36,439 nt of DNA. It comes from an uncultured beta proteobacterium (GTDB lineage Bacteria > Pseudomonadota > Gammaproteobacteria > Burkholderiales > Burkholderiaceae_C). The DNA is taken from assembly GCA_903920695.1 (NCBI GenBank), contig CAIXNB010000215.1, positions 1 through 36,439 of the forward strand, given 5' to 3'. Below the pieces are notes generated by a model that searched no databases, was not told where the DNA came from, and saw nothing but the letters and a program-made list of their open reading frames with translations. Both the position numbers and the translations under genes were made by a program. Below, one piece after another: positions 1-7,924 of the stretch (position 1 is the stretch's first letter; every line of letters begins with the position of its first letter).

Positions 1-114
1 CCAGGAACATACCAAAGTCCTGTCGGCACTGACCATCAAAAAGCCAACACTTGACGCCCAGATGTCCCTGTTGTAGTGGAGCGCTTGATGCACACCACTA
101 TAAGAATCATAGGC

Positions 115-583
115 TTACGTCACTAACTGATGAACTCGGGCGGCCACGGTGCTGCCGGGAGGGACGGCGACGACGCCGTTGTTCAAGCCGACGCCGTAGT
201 GCCTGTCCAAATCAAAGGGCGTGGACGACCAGGCCCAGCCCAACGACCAACCCTGACCATTCATTGCCCCGGAGTTGTACAAGCTCACCAGTTCATCCTT
301 GGTCGGCAAGCGCCAGCCGGTCTGGCCGTTGATGGTTCCCGCACATAATGCGGTCGCACCGGCATAGTCGTACAACGTCCACGAAGCCGGCATCCACGTC
401 AGCCCGCCCTGAGAGACATAACTAGCCGTCGTCACGGCAACGTTCTGCACGGCAGCCTGTACGTTGTTGGCCGCATCCTTCGCGACAAAGTAAATCTAGT
501 ATGCCGTCGACGGCGTCAGGCCGCTGATTGCCGGAGACGCGGCCACATTCGCCGTCATTGCGAGCGGTGTGATCGCCGGCGCG
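115..583 (-). pseudogene. Broken Fn3-like / DUF1566 surface protein fragment
   Basis: The 3' part reads as a DUF1566 (Lcl C-terminal) domain, with GWRLPTKDELVSLYNSG followed by WAWSSTPFDLDRHYGV and a terminal VAARVHQLV, the usual end of such proteins. Upstream in the same frame lies a fibronectin III-like stretch (SGLTPSTAY, then IYFVAKDAANNVQ). It is interrupted by an amber codon at 496-498 between Y and I, and a TGA lies just upstream of about 583; similar sequence continues there in another frame (NEATTTLTRAG). What I see is therefore a 5'-truncated gene with at least one in-frame stop and probably a frameshift. The family is usually secreted or cell-surface. The last intact open segment begins at 450, but its start there is arbitrary. 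The domain call is fairly sure; loss of function is inferred from the stops. Confidence 0.7.
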
Positions 584-637
584 TGTCAAGGTAGTTGTCG
601 CCTCATTCATGCAGCCAACTGCTGAATAGGTTTGTCG

Positions 638-944
638 TCCGAATACGCCTTGATGACGCCCGTTTTGTTGCTGTTTTTTGGTGTCGCGCCCGTCACTGCG
701 ATTGCGACCGACCTGTGGTTTGCCGCGATTACAAAAGTGGTGGCAGCGCACATACACCACAACTCCGGACAAGTCGATTGGATGATTGTCAAACGGCTGT
801 GGTCTGGCAGTCTGCCAGTGGCATTGTTGGTGGTACTAGCTATAGGTTTGGGGGTCAAAATCGAGGAGGTGGCCTGGCTGACACAGGCGATTGGCATCCT
901 TGTCATCACCATTGCAATCGGTCTGATGCACCTTGACTTCAAAT
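638..944 (+). pseudogene. TSUP (TauE/SafE) permease fragment
   Basis: The translation from about 650 (MTPVLLLFFGVAPVTAIATD, then LWFAAITKVVAAHIHH and VDWMIVKRLWSGSLPVALL) matches the first repeat of TauE/SafE sulfite-exporter-type permeases. That repeat normally opens with a glycine-rich loop followed by LMTPVL and contains a GTDL-like motif. Here the glycine-rich loop and first helix are missing: the sequence before MTPVL is unrelated. The similarity stops around 940, just before the end of the convergent acyltransferase gene. Only about 100 of roughly 250 residues remain, so this is a remnant cut on both sides, probably by the rearrangements that brought in its neighbours. Confidence 0.6.
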
Positions 945-952
945 TCAACAAA

Positions 953-2128
953 TTAGCTTGTTTCCTTCACATCTTTCAAAACAACTGTATTATCCACAAC
1001 TCTGGTATCAATGGTTTGCGTCAAAGTACTCAATCGACGCGCGACGCTCTTACCGAATTCAATGGCACTTCTTTCCACAAAAACCCAAGAAATAATACCC
1101 ATGCAAACTGACAGTAGCATAGATAGCAGTAGATTTTCAGTCCTTGACAAGCTTGGAAACAAATGAACTAGAATCTGTTGTACAGGCCATCCCCACAAAT
1201 ACACTCCATACGATACATCTAAGGGGAGCCCTAATTTTAGTATTATAGTACGCGTTGATAAAAAAATCGTGCTAGAAAAAATAGTGAAGTAGAAAAATGC
1301 TTGTTCAAAAGCAGTGCCATGCATCAGTAGACAAAGCGCAAGAAACCCAATCGGAACTCCAATGCTAATTTGAATCTTCTGCTTATTCAGCGCCAAGAAA
1401 GACCCAGCAGCGAAACAAAACGGTAAATATTTGTAGTCTTCATTCCCCTGCAAGAATGGAAAAATTATCCGTGTGGGAAGCAAAGAATCGATCATGATGA
1501 TGATCATAATTACAGATGCGAGTCGTTGCTTCATCAAACCACAGAGAAAGGTCGCTGCCAAAAACAGATAAGCAAAAACCTCGGCTACTAGGGTCCACAA
1601 AGAAACATTCACATCGTTCTTGTAATAATTATTTTCATATACACCAGGAAGATCGAAATATCCCAATCCTCTCATATTCCATGTCTCCATCAGTAGTTGA
1701 TGCTTGATATAGAAAAGGACATTGCTATTTCCAAAGTAACTACCAAAATTAAGACCAGTGACTAATGGGCCAATTACCAAAGCAGAAACAATGACGACAA
1801 GTGCCAAACCAGGCCAGATTCTAAAGAATCTTGTGACCAAAAATTTAGGGACCGATTTGCCTTCAAATAAACTGTTTGTGACCAATAGGCCGCTTAGAAA
1901 GAAAAAGAAATTAACAGCAACAAGCTGAGACCAATAGTTGCCGGTAAGTAAATGCAATACATCTTGCTTTCCAATCTCTGGAACTATTGAATAAGAATGT
2001 CCATATATGACGGCTAAGGCAGCAAGAAGTCTAAATAGATCAAAGTTATTCTTGCCCCTGCTGAGAGCCTCCGAGATCGTTATAGAGGAAAGAAACCCAA
2101 AATCAAATTTCAAAAAAACTTCTCCCAA
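953..2128 (-). CDS. Acyltransferase 3 family membrane protein (OafA/YrhL-like)
   Basis: The 391-residue product starts its conserved domain at about residue 28 with NFDLFRLLAALAVIYGHS, the signature opening of acyltransferase-3 (integral membrane O-acyltransferases), including the H of the RxxAxxxVxxxH-type motif. It continues with FFFFLSGLLVTNSL and FLVTRFFRIWPGLALVV, and about ten hydrophobic segments follow. Members transfer acetyl or other acyl groups to O-antigen, exopolysaccharide or peptidoglycan sugars at the inner membrane. The gene is visibly richer in A+T than the rest of the window, stands alone, and is flanked by gene fragments and an IS element, which points to horizontal acquisition. 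The acceptor substrate cannot be told. The first 27 residues are not typical of the family, so an internal start is possible. Confidence 0.85.
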   Translation of the reverse strand: MGEVFLKFDFGFLSSITISEALSRGKNNFDLFRLLAALAVIYGHSYSIVPEIGKQDVLHLLTGNYWSQLVAVNFFFFLSGLLVTNSLFEGKSVPKFLVTRFFRIWPGLALVVIVSALVIGPLVTGLNFGSYFGNSNVLFYIKHQLLMETWNMRGLGYFDLPGVYENNYYKNDVNVSLWTLVAEVFAYLFLAATFLCGLMKQRLASVIMIIIMIDSLLPTRIIFPFLQGNEDYKYLPFCFAAGSFLALNKQKIQISIGVPIGFLALCLLMHGTAFEQAFFYFTIFSSTIFLSTRTIILKLGLPLDVSYGVYLWGWPVQQILVHLFPSLSRTENLLLSMLLSVCMGIISWVFVERSAIEFGKSVARRLSTLTQTIDTRVVDNTVVLKDVKETS

Positions 2129-2140
2129 AAAAATGGCTAA

Positions 2141-3326
2141 GGATCATCTGCAAAACCCAGCCAACCGCTGAGTCGTGAGAAGCGTTATATGTCGATGAAA
2201 CAAATCAGCCTTGCCACCACCGGATTTGAGCTTGTCACCAAGCGCACACGCAAACGCGTGTTCCTCGACGAGATGGACTTGGTTGTGCCCTGGACGGAAC
2301 TTGTAGGTTTGATTAAACCCCATGCACCCAGTGTTGCTGGCGCCAAAGGTAGGCACCCAGTGTTTGCTGTGGAAACCATGTTGCGTATTCATTTCCTTCA
2401 ACAGTGGTTTGGCCTGTACGATCCGGCGATGGAAGAGTCGCTGCACGACACGCCGCTGTACTGCGAATTTGCAAGACTTGATCCTGGAGCCACACGCCTG
2501 CCCGATGAGTCCACCATTCTGAGGTTTCGCCATCTGCTCGAAACCAACAACCTGAGCCTGCAGATCATGGCAGCCATCAGCGCCACCCTGATCAAGAGGG
2601 GTCTGATGCTCAAGACCGGAACGGTTGTTGACGCCACCTTGATTGCAGCACCGAGTTCTACCAAGAACAGCTCCGGTGAGCGTGATCCCGAGATGCATCA
2701 AACCAAGAAGGGCAATCAATGGCACTTCGCAATGAAAGCCCACATTGGGGTGGATGCGGACTCCGGGCTGGTGCACAGCGTCATCGGCACAGCAGCCAAT
2801 GTTCATGACGTTACCCAAGCCAGCGCTCTGCTTCACGGTGAGGAAAGCGTGGCCTTCTGCGATGGCGGCTACCAGGGAGTCGAGAAACGCTTGGAAGCTA
2901 CCGATATCAACTGGCAGGTTGCCATGCGTCCAGGCAGGCTTCGGGCGCTGGATAAACAATCGTCGTGGGGAAGCTTGCTTGACCAGGCCGAACAACTCAA
3001 GGCCAGTGACAGGGCCAAGGTGGAGCATCCCTTCCGAGTCCTGAAGTGCCAGTTTGGTTTCACCAAGGTTCGCTACAAAGGGCTTGCCAAGAACACGGCG
3101 CAACTGATAACACTGTTTGCCCTGAGCAACTTGTGGATGGCCAGAAAGCGAATTATTCAGGGTGCGATGGGATGAGTGCGTCTGCAAAGCGGAAAATACC
3201 CCGCCAACCAAGCAAAAAGGCGCCGCATCCGAGCCAATTCGCTCAGAAATTCGATCGATTCGCGTTTTGTGATTCATTGAATAACTGTTTAACCGCTAAC
3301 GCTGGCGGGGGTTCTTCAGACCATCC
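2141..3326 (+). mobile_element. IS5-family insertion sequence, about 1.19 kb
   Basis: A single transposase gene lies between imperfect terminal inverted repeats. The left end reads GGATCATCTGCAAAACCC (from 2141) and the right end, read inward on the other strand from 3326, reads GGATGGTCTGAAGAACCC: 14 of 18 positions agree. The span of 1186 bp fits IS5-family elements. Flanking tetranucleotides are CTAA (2137-2140) and CTAC (3327-3330), so a clean target duplication is not proven. The element lies 12 bp upstream of the acyltransferase start. About 150 bp between the transposase stop and the right end carry no gene. Confidence 0.8.
2189..3175 (+). CDS. IS5-family DDE transposase
   Basis: The 328-residue protein has an N-terminal DUF772-type region (PVFAVETMLRIHFLQQWFGL) and a DDE catalytic core. 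The likely catalytic residues are D in GTVVDATLI, D in AFCDGGYQG, and E in KVEHPFRVLKCQFGF, the YREK-like block of this family. It cuts and joins the ends of its own element by a cut-and-paste mechanism. The frame is intact from the ATG at 2189 to the stop, so the copy may still be active. A second ATG lies two codons downstream and could be the true start. Length is normal for IS5 (about 320-340 residues). Confidence 0.92.
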   Translation: MSMKQISLATTGFELVTKRTRKRVFLDEMDLVVPWTELVGLIKPHAPSVAGAKGRHPVFAVETMLRIHFLQQWFGLYDPAMEESLHDTPLYCEFARLDPGATRLPDESTILRFRHLLETNNLSLQIMAAISATLIKRGLMLKTGTVVDATLIAAPSSTKNSSGERDPEMHQTKKGNQWHFAMKAHIGVDADSGLVHSVIGTAANVHDVTQASALLHGEESVAFCDGGYQGVEKRLEATDINWQVAMRPGRLRALDKQSSWGSLLDQAEQLKASDRAKVEHPFRVLKCQFGFTKVRYKGLAKNTAQLITLFALSNLWMARKRIIQGAMG

Positions 3327-3367
3327 CTACCACTTTTTCAACACTTCTATTTGCTTTGGATAACCTA

Positions 3368-3670
3368 TTAGGTTCTTTGCAAGAATGTACGTGATATCCA
3401 TTCAGGGAAGGATGTGTTTGATCTGATCCTCATCTTGCACACCGAGTTTAAGTGCGCGGGGGGATTGATGTCACCTTCCGGTGTGGCGGAATCATCGCGC
3501 CGATAGCGTTGCCACTGGATTGCGAATCGAATCAAGATCCAACCACCAACGATCATTCCAAATATGTTGTTTGGGAATCGATTGATGGCGGCAATGAATA
3601 ACTTCACGAGCGCCAGCACAAAGAGCAAGCCACGACCTATCCAAATGTATGCCTTTTTCACGTCGACCAC
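3368..3670 (-). CDS. Small hypothetical membrane protein
   Basis: The 100-residue reading frame shows two hydrophobic segments, YIWIGRGLLFVLALVKLFIA (about residues 8-27) and NNIFGMIVGGWILIRFAI (about 34-51), followed by a charged RYRRDD stretch, as expected of a small inner-membrane protein with a cytosolic tail. GTG start codons at 3670 and 3661 are preceded by a good AAGAAGG ribosome-binding sequence. The C-terminal 30 residues look uncharacteristic and may reach into the junction left by the nearby IS insertion. I do not recognise a family. It stands alone between the IS and the toxin-antitoxin pair. Confidence 0.45.
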   Translation of the reverse strand: MVDVKKAYIWIGRGLLFVLALVKLFIAAINRFPNNIFGMIVGGWILIRFAIQWQRYRRDDSATPEGDINPPAHLNSVCKMRIRSNTSFPEWISRTFLQRT

Positions 3671-3900
3671 CCTTCTTTATGTGCGTAGATTGTGTCGGCA
3701 ATGGTGCGTATGAGTCAATCTACCGCTGCAATAACTCAATCAGTTGGATTACCAGTAAGCTGACCGTGGCGAACGGCTCCTGGCGCTGCCCTGCGGCTCT
3801 ACGAATTTCCCCAGATCCGACCTGCAATCTGTGGCGTTGTGGACTCTATTCTCTTTAACCAACACACATCGGACCGGGTTTTGATGTGGCTATTTCAGTC
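3671..3900. other. Intergenic stretch without recognised gene
   Basis: No reading frame in either direction resembles a protein family. Part of it may be the promoter region of the small membrane protein gene, which reads leftward. Confidence 0.4.
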
Positions 3901-3916
3901 ATATACGTTTGTATAT
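3901..3916. promoter_or_regulatory. Palindromic operator of the toxin-antitoxin operon
   Basis: A perfect inverted repeat, ATATAC-GTTT-GTATAT, lies 10 bp before the toxin start. It overlaps a -10-like TATAAA at 3914-3919. Antitoxins of the XRE type normally repress their own operon through such palindromes, so this is the expected binding site. The short distance to the ATG and the lack of a clear ribosome-binding site suggest a very short leader. Confidence 0.55.
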
Positions 3917-3926
3917 AAAATAGCGC

Positions 3927-4292
3927 ATGGCAGTTGAGAAAATTCTGGAATGGTCTGGCTCATCAAAGCGGGACTTGATGGCGTTCCCGGACGAGGTGCG
4001 ACGCGCCATGGGCTATGCACTGGGAGTAGCCCAAATGGGCGCAAAACATCCGGCGGCGAAACCTTGGAAAGGTGAAGGCGCAGGCGTGCTCGAAGTTGTG
4101 GAATCGCATGATGGCAATGCCTACCGGGCTGTGTACACCGTACGGTTTGCCAAGGCGGTCTACGTCCTGCACTGCTTTCAGAAGAAGTCTCCCAGTGGCA
4201 TCCGCACCGCCAGAGGTGACGTCGAACTGGTTCATCAGCGGCTCAGAAGCGCGCAGCAACACTATGAGGAACACCATGGTCAAGAAAACTAA
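3927..4292 (+). CDS. Type II toxin, RelE/ParE superfamily (Gp49-like)
   Basis: The 121-residue basic protein carries the hallmarks of the phage-derived Gp49-like / HigB branch: an N-terminal EWSGSSKRDLMAFPDEVRRAMG helix pair (about residues 8-29), then KPWKGEGAGVLEVVE, YRAVYTVRFAKAVYVLHCFQK and KKSPSGIRTARGDVELVHQR. Toxins of this branch are ribosome-dependent mRNA interferases that stop translation. The gene comes first and its end overlaps the antitoxin start by 17 bp, the usual toxin-first order of HigBA-type systems. Length is normal. The frame is intact, so the pair is probably functional. Confidence 0.88.
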   Translation: MAVEKILEWSGSSKRDLMAFPDEVRRAMGYALGVAQMGAKHPAAKPWKGEGAGVLEVVESHDGNAYRAVYTVRFAKAVYVLHCFQKKSPSGIRTARGDVELVHQRLRSAQQHYEEHHGQEN

Positions 4293-4626
4293 ACCGGTGG
4301 CAACCGACGCCGAGGTCGAACGCAGTAGCGGCAATGTGTTTGCCGATCTTGGCTTGGCCCAACCCGAAGAACTCAAGACCAAACTCGTGCTCGCCGTGCG
4401 CCTGAACGAGCGGATCAAGACGCTACACATGAAACAGGCCGAGATCGCCAAAGTGCTGGGTATCGCCCAACCAAACGTTTCGGCCCTGCTCAATTACCGG
4501 CTCGATAATTTTTCCTCAGAAAAACTGCTCGAATTTTTCAACGCGCTGGGCTACGACGTCGACTTTCTGATCCGTCCGGCACTGCGTGCTCAGCGTGGCA
4601 CAACGCAGGTCTTGATGGCGGCATAA
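4276..4626 (+). CDS. XRE-family antitoxin
   Basis: The 116-residue product has a helix-turn-helix in its middle: KLVLAVRLNERIKTLHMKQA followed by EIAKVLGIAQPNVSALLNYR (about residues 36-75). This is the typical XRE/HigA-type antitoxin fold. The tail FSSEKLLEFFNALGYDVDFL is common in the same antitoxin subfamily (MxiH/HigA2-like). The ATG at 4276 was chosen because it gives the usual short overlap with the toxin gene and the usual protein length. It should bind and neutralise the toxin and repress the operon at the palindrome just upstream of the toxin gene. Confidence 0.87.
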   Translation: MVKKTKPVATDAEVERSSGNVFADLGLAQPEELKTKLVLAVRLNERIKTLHMKQAEIAKVLGIAQPNVSALLNYRLDNFSSEKLLEFFNALGYDVDFLIRPALRAQRGTTQVLMAA

Positions 4627-4637
4627 CGCACCACCGC

Positions 4638-7600
4638 TCACCCCGCCAGCAGCGCCGCGTTGCCCCCAGCGGCCGTGGTGTTGACGGTGATGGTCTGCTC
4701 GGCGCAGAAGCGGTACAGGTAGTGCGGACCGCCGGCTTTGGGGCCGGTACCGGACAGGCCTTCGCCGCCAAAAGGCTGCACGCCCACCACAGCACCAATC
4801 TGATTGCGGTTGATGTAGACATTGCCGACATGCGCGGCGTGCGCCAGGATTTGTGCGCGCGAGTCGATGCGGGTCTGGATGCCAATCGTCAGGCCATAGC
4901 CCAGGGCGTTGATCTGCTCGATGACATCCACCGGATCGCCCGTCCAGCGCACGATGTGCAACACCGGGCCGAAGATTTCCTGCTTCATATCGGCAATGGA
5001 TCCAATCTCGAAGGCTTGCGGCGCGATCAGATTCGCAATGGCCGGCACCGCCTCCAGTGCCAGCAGTGGCTTGGCCTGCTGCTGCAGGCGCTGCAGCTGA
5101 CGCTGAATGCCGTCAAAGGCTTCGCGGTCAATCACCGGTCCGAGGTCGGTCGCGAGATCAGCCGGGTCGCCCGCCACCAGCTCTTTGGCCGCGCCCTGAA
5201 TCATCTCGATCACGTGGTCGGCAATCTCGGCGTGCAGGCACAGCAGGCGCAGCGCCGAGCAGCGCTGGCCGGCGCTGCGGAAAGCCGACTGCATGACGGC
5301 GTCGCTGACCTGTTCCGGCAGCGCCGTGCTGTCGACCAGCATGGCGTTGATGCCGCCGGTCTCGGCGATCAGCGGCACGATGGCGCCGTCTTTCGCGGCC
5401 AGCGCGCGCGCAATGACCTTGGCCACCGCAGTCGAACCAGTGAACACGACACCAGCCACACCGGGTGCTGCGACCAGTGCCGCGCCCACGGTCTCGCCCG
5501 GGCCGTGCAACAGTTGCAGCGCGTCCTCGGGCACACCCGCCGCATGCAGCAGGCGCACCGCCTCCAGCGCCACGCCGGGCGTTTGTTCGGCCGGTTTGGC
5601 CAGCACGGTGTTACCGGTGGCCAGCGCAGCGGCTACCTGACCGGCAAAGATCGCCAGCGGGAAGTTCCACGGACTGATGCAAACCCAGGGGCCGCGCGCA
5701 ATCAGGCGCAGCTCGTTGCTCTCGCCGGTCGGCCCCGGCATGGCAATCGGCGCCATCACGCGCTCGGCTTCATTGGCGTAGTAGCGCAAGAAGTCCACCG
5801 CCTCGCGCACTTCGGATACCGCATCAATCCAGGTCTTGAAGGCTTCGCGCACCAGCAGCGCACAGAACTTCGGCATCTGTTCTTCGAGCGCGTCGGCCGT
5901 ACGTCGCAGCATGGCAGCGCGCGCGGCGACGTCGGTGCGGCTCCATTGTTTGAAGCAGTCAGCGCTGCGCTTGACTGCGACAGTCACCGCCTGCGTGTCG
6001 AATACCGGCACCACGGGCACCTGCACTGCCTGGTAGACGGCCAGCAGTGGCTCGCGCATAGCCTGCACCGTAAGGTCCAGGCCGGCACTGTTCTTGCGCG
6101 CCGCGCCGAACAGGTCCAGCGGCAGCGGCAATGAGGACTCCGGTTCAAGCCGCAGCGGTGAGATCAGCAAGGCATTGATGGGAAACGATTCGTCGGCCAA
6201 CTGGTGCACAAAGGACGAGTTGGCGCCGTTCTCCAGCAAGCGGCGCACGAGGTAGGCGAGCAAGTCCTTGTGCGCGCCAACCGGCGCGTAGACGCGGCAG
6301 GCAATCAAGGGATTCTTCAGCACCTCGCGGTAAATGCCTTCGGCCATGCCGTGCAGGCGCTGCAATTCGAACGGTGCGCCGCTGCGCGCGGCCATCTGCA
6401 AAACGGCGGCGATGGTGGACGCGTTGTGGCTGGCGAATTGCGGGTAGATTGCGTCGGGCGCGTCGAGCAGCACGCGGGCACAGGCCAGGTAGGAAATATC
6501 GGTGTGGTGCTTGTGCGTGAACACCGGATAGGCCGGCAGGCCGTTCTCCTGCGCGCGCTTGATCTCGGCGTCCCAGTAGGCGCCCTTGACCAGGCGGCAC
6601 ATCAGGCGAATCTGGTACTTGCGCGCCAGGGCAATGACATGCTCGATCTGCTGCAGCGAGCGCGTCTGGTAGGTCTGCATTGCCAGACCAAAGCCACCCC
6701 AGTGCGGAAAGTGCTGCGCCACACGGCTCACCAGCGCCTCGAACACCGTCAACGATAGCTCGAGACGGTCCACTTCTTCCGAGTCAATCGTGAGGTTGAT
6801 GTTGGCCCACGCCGCCTGCTCGCACAGGCCCCAGACGCGCGGCACCAGCTCAGCCAGCACGCGCTCGGTATGTGCATCCTCGTAGCGCGGATGCAGGGCG
6901 CTGAGCTTGATCGAGATGCCGTCGTTGACTTCGCAGACACCACTGGCAGCGGCATGCGTTGCAATGAAGGCAATCGCATCCTGGTAGCTTTCCAAATACT
7001 GCAGGGCATCGGCGTCGGTGCGCGCGCCTTCGCCCAGCATGTCGTAGCTGAATCTAAGCCCCCACGCTTGGCGCTGCGCGTCCTGCGCTGCCCCCACTGG
7101 GGGCTGTTCCGCCTTGGGGCGGCCCGGCGACGTAACGCGCAGATTCTTCACTTTGCGCCGCGCCGCATTGGCTTCGTCCATCGCTTCCGCGATGGTCTGA
7201 CCGAGCACGAACTGGCGCCCGAGTAGTTGCACGGCGCGCAGCGTGGCGGCGACGACCGAGCGCGCGCCGAGCTTGGCGAAGAGCCCGGTCGGCGCCTCGC
7301 TGTCGGGCAGAAACTTCTTGCTCATCGCAATCGCCGTGCTGGAGAGGCGCGCCAGCGTCTTGTCGCCGGCGCTGTGGAAGTCGGCGCGGCCCAACTGGTC
7401 AGCCGTGAGGGCAATGGCCGTGGCGGCGTCAGGCACGCGCAGCAAGGCTTCGGCCAGACGCATCAGGGCGAGACCCTCGGCGCTGGAAATCGGGTATTCC
7501 TTGAGCAGGCTCTCCATCGCCCAGAACGGCGGTGGATTCGCGCGCACCGCCTGCACCCAGGGCGTTGCGACCTTGGCAACAGCAGCCCAATCGAGCGCGC

Positions 7601-7667
7601 TCTCAAGCGAACCCAAGTGCTGGGCAACGATTTCGGCTTCGGGGCGGTAGGGGAAAGGCAGGCGCAC
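4638..7667 (-). CDS. putA: Bifunctional proline dehydrogenase / P5C dehydrogenase PutA
   Basis: This 1009-residue protein oxidises proline to glutamate in two steps. The FAD-dependent proline dehydrogenase barrel spans about residues 205-500, with RFSYDMLGEGAR, LVKGAYWDAEIKRAQE and VYAPVGAHKDLLAYLVRRLL. The NAD-dependent P5C dehydrogenase follows, with ARGPWVCISPWNFPLAIF, LIAETGGINAML and the catalytic Cys near residue 803 in SAGQRCSALRLL. The C-terminus FCAEQTITVNTTAAGGN is typical. There is no N-terminal ribbon-helix-helix DNA-binding domain, so this is the minimal enzyme-only PutA type of about 1000 residues, not an autorepressor. The start is a GTG with GGAG upstream. An in-frame palindromic repeat adds about 25 residues (179-203) just before the barrel. 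It would take up proline produced by the ornithine cyclodeaminase encoded further on. Confidence 0.97.
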   Translation of the reverse strand: MRLPFPYRPEAEIVAQHLGSLESALDWAAVAKVATPWVQAVRANPPPFWAMESLLKEYPISSAEGLALMRLAEALLRVPDAATAIALTADQLGRADFHSAGDKTLARLSSTAIAMSKKFLPDSEAPTGLFAKLGARSVVAATLRAVQLLGRQFVLGQTIAEAMDEANAARRKVKNLRVTSPGRPKAEQPPVGAAQDAQRQAWGLRFSYDMLGEGARTDADALQYLESYQDAIAFIATHAAASGVCEVNDGISIKLSALHPRYEDAHTERVLAELVPRVWGLCEQAAWANINLTIDSEEVDRLELSLTVFEALVSRVAQHFPHWGGFGLAMQTYQTRSLQQIEHVIALARKYQIRLMCRLVKGAYWDAEIKRAQENGLPAYPVFTHKHHTDISYLACARVLLDAPDAIYPQFASHNASTIAAVLQMAARSGAPFELQRLHGMAEGIYREVLKNPLIACRVYAPVGAHKDLLAYLVRRLLENGANSSFVHQLADESFPINALLISPLRLEPESSLPLPLDLFGAARKNSAGLDLTVQAMREPLLAVYQAVQVPVVPVFDTQAVTVAVKRSADCFKQWSRTDVAARAAMLRRTADALEEQMPKFCALLVREAFKTWIDAVSEVREAVDFLRYYANEAERVMAPIAMPGPTGESNELRLIARGPWVCISPWNFPLAIFAGQVAAALATGNTVLAKPAEQTPGVALEAVRLLHAAGVPEDALQLLHGPGETVGAALVAAPGVAGVVFTGSTAVAKVIARALAAKDGAIVPLIAETGGINAMLVDSTALPEQVSDAVMQSAFRSAGQRCSALRLLCLHAEIADHVIEMIQGAAKELVAGDPADLATDLGPVIDREAFDGIQRQLQRLQQQAKPLLALEAVPAIANLIAPQAFEIGSIADMKQEIFGPVLHIVRWTGDPVDVIEQINALGYGLTIGIQTRIDSRAQILAHAAHVGNVYINRNQIGAVVGVQPFGGEGLSGTGPKAGGPHYLYRFCAEQTITVNTTAAGGNAALLAG
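7058..7132. repeat. GC-rich palindromic repeat inserted in putA
   Basis: On the plus strand this 75-bp stretch shares blocks with the pilT-pilU intergenic copy at 31138-31212: an opening CCCCCACGCT, a core GCTGCCCCC..GGGGGCTGTT, and an ending CGCCTTGGGGCGGCCCGGCG. Here its length is a multiple of three and the antisense reading has no stop, so PutA reads through it as residues 179-203. I know similar elements from intergenic regions of Comamonadaceae genomes, by memory rather than by search. Confidence 0.8.
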
Positions 7668-7880
7668 GGCAGACTCCGGTCAATTTGAGATAGACGCTAT
7701 GTTCACGGCATTGTTGACGAATTACTCACCAATAAGTGCGGCTTTTATAGTAATTTGTTTATCGGCCGTAGCCAGATACCGCCCAAATCAATAGACGATG
7801 CCAGCGAAACCTCAGCTTGGATCTTTCGGGCGGCACGGGTTTGAGCAGACATCGACGCGCCTGTGTATAGTCAAAGAAGC

Positions 7881-7897
7881 CCGATTTTTGAAATCGG
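7881..7897. promoter_or_regulatory. Hairpin upstream of HiPIP gene
   Basis: A perfect inverted repeat CCGATTT-TTG-AAATCGG lies 28 bp before the HiPIP start, in the 257-bp gap between the divergent putA and HiPIP genes. It could be an operator or a structure in the HiPIP leader. The rest of the gap (7668-7880) shows no gene. Confidence 0.45.
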
Positions 7898-7924
7898 CAT
7901 CATCACATCTCTGAGGGATACCCC

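Noticed and set aside
2144..3277. A 377-codon frame opposite the transposase
   Set aside because: Antisense of the IS5 transposase gene; the plus-strand product has a complete DDE core.
4722..6134. A 470-codon open frame on the plus strand
   Set aside because: It lies antisense inside putA, is rich in H, R and Q as expected of antisense GC-rich codons, and has no family motif.
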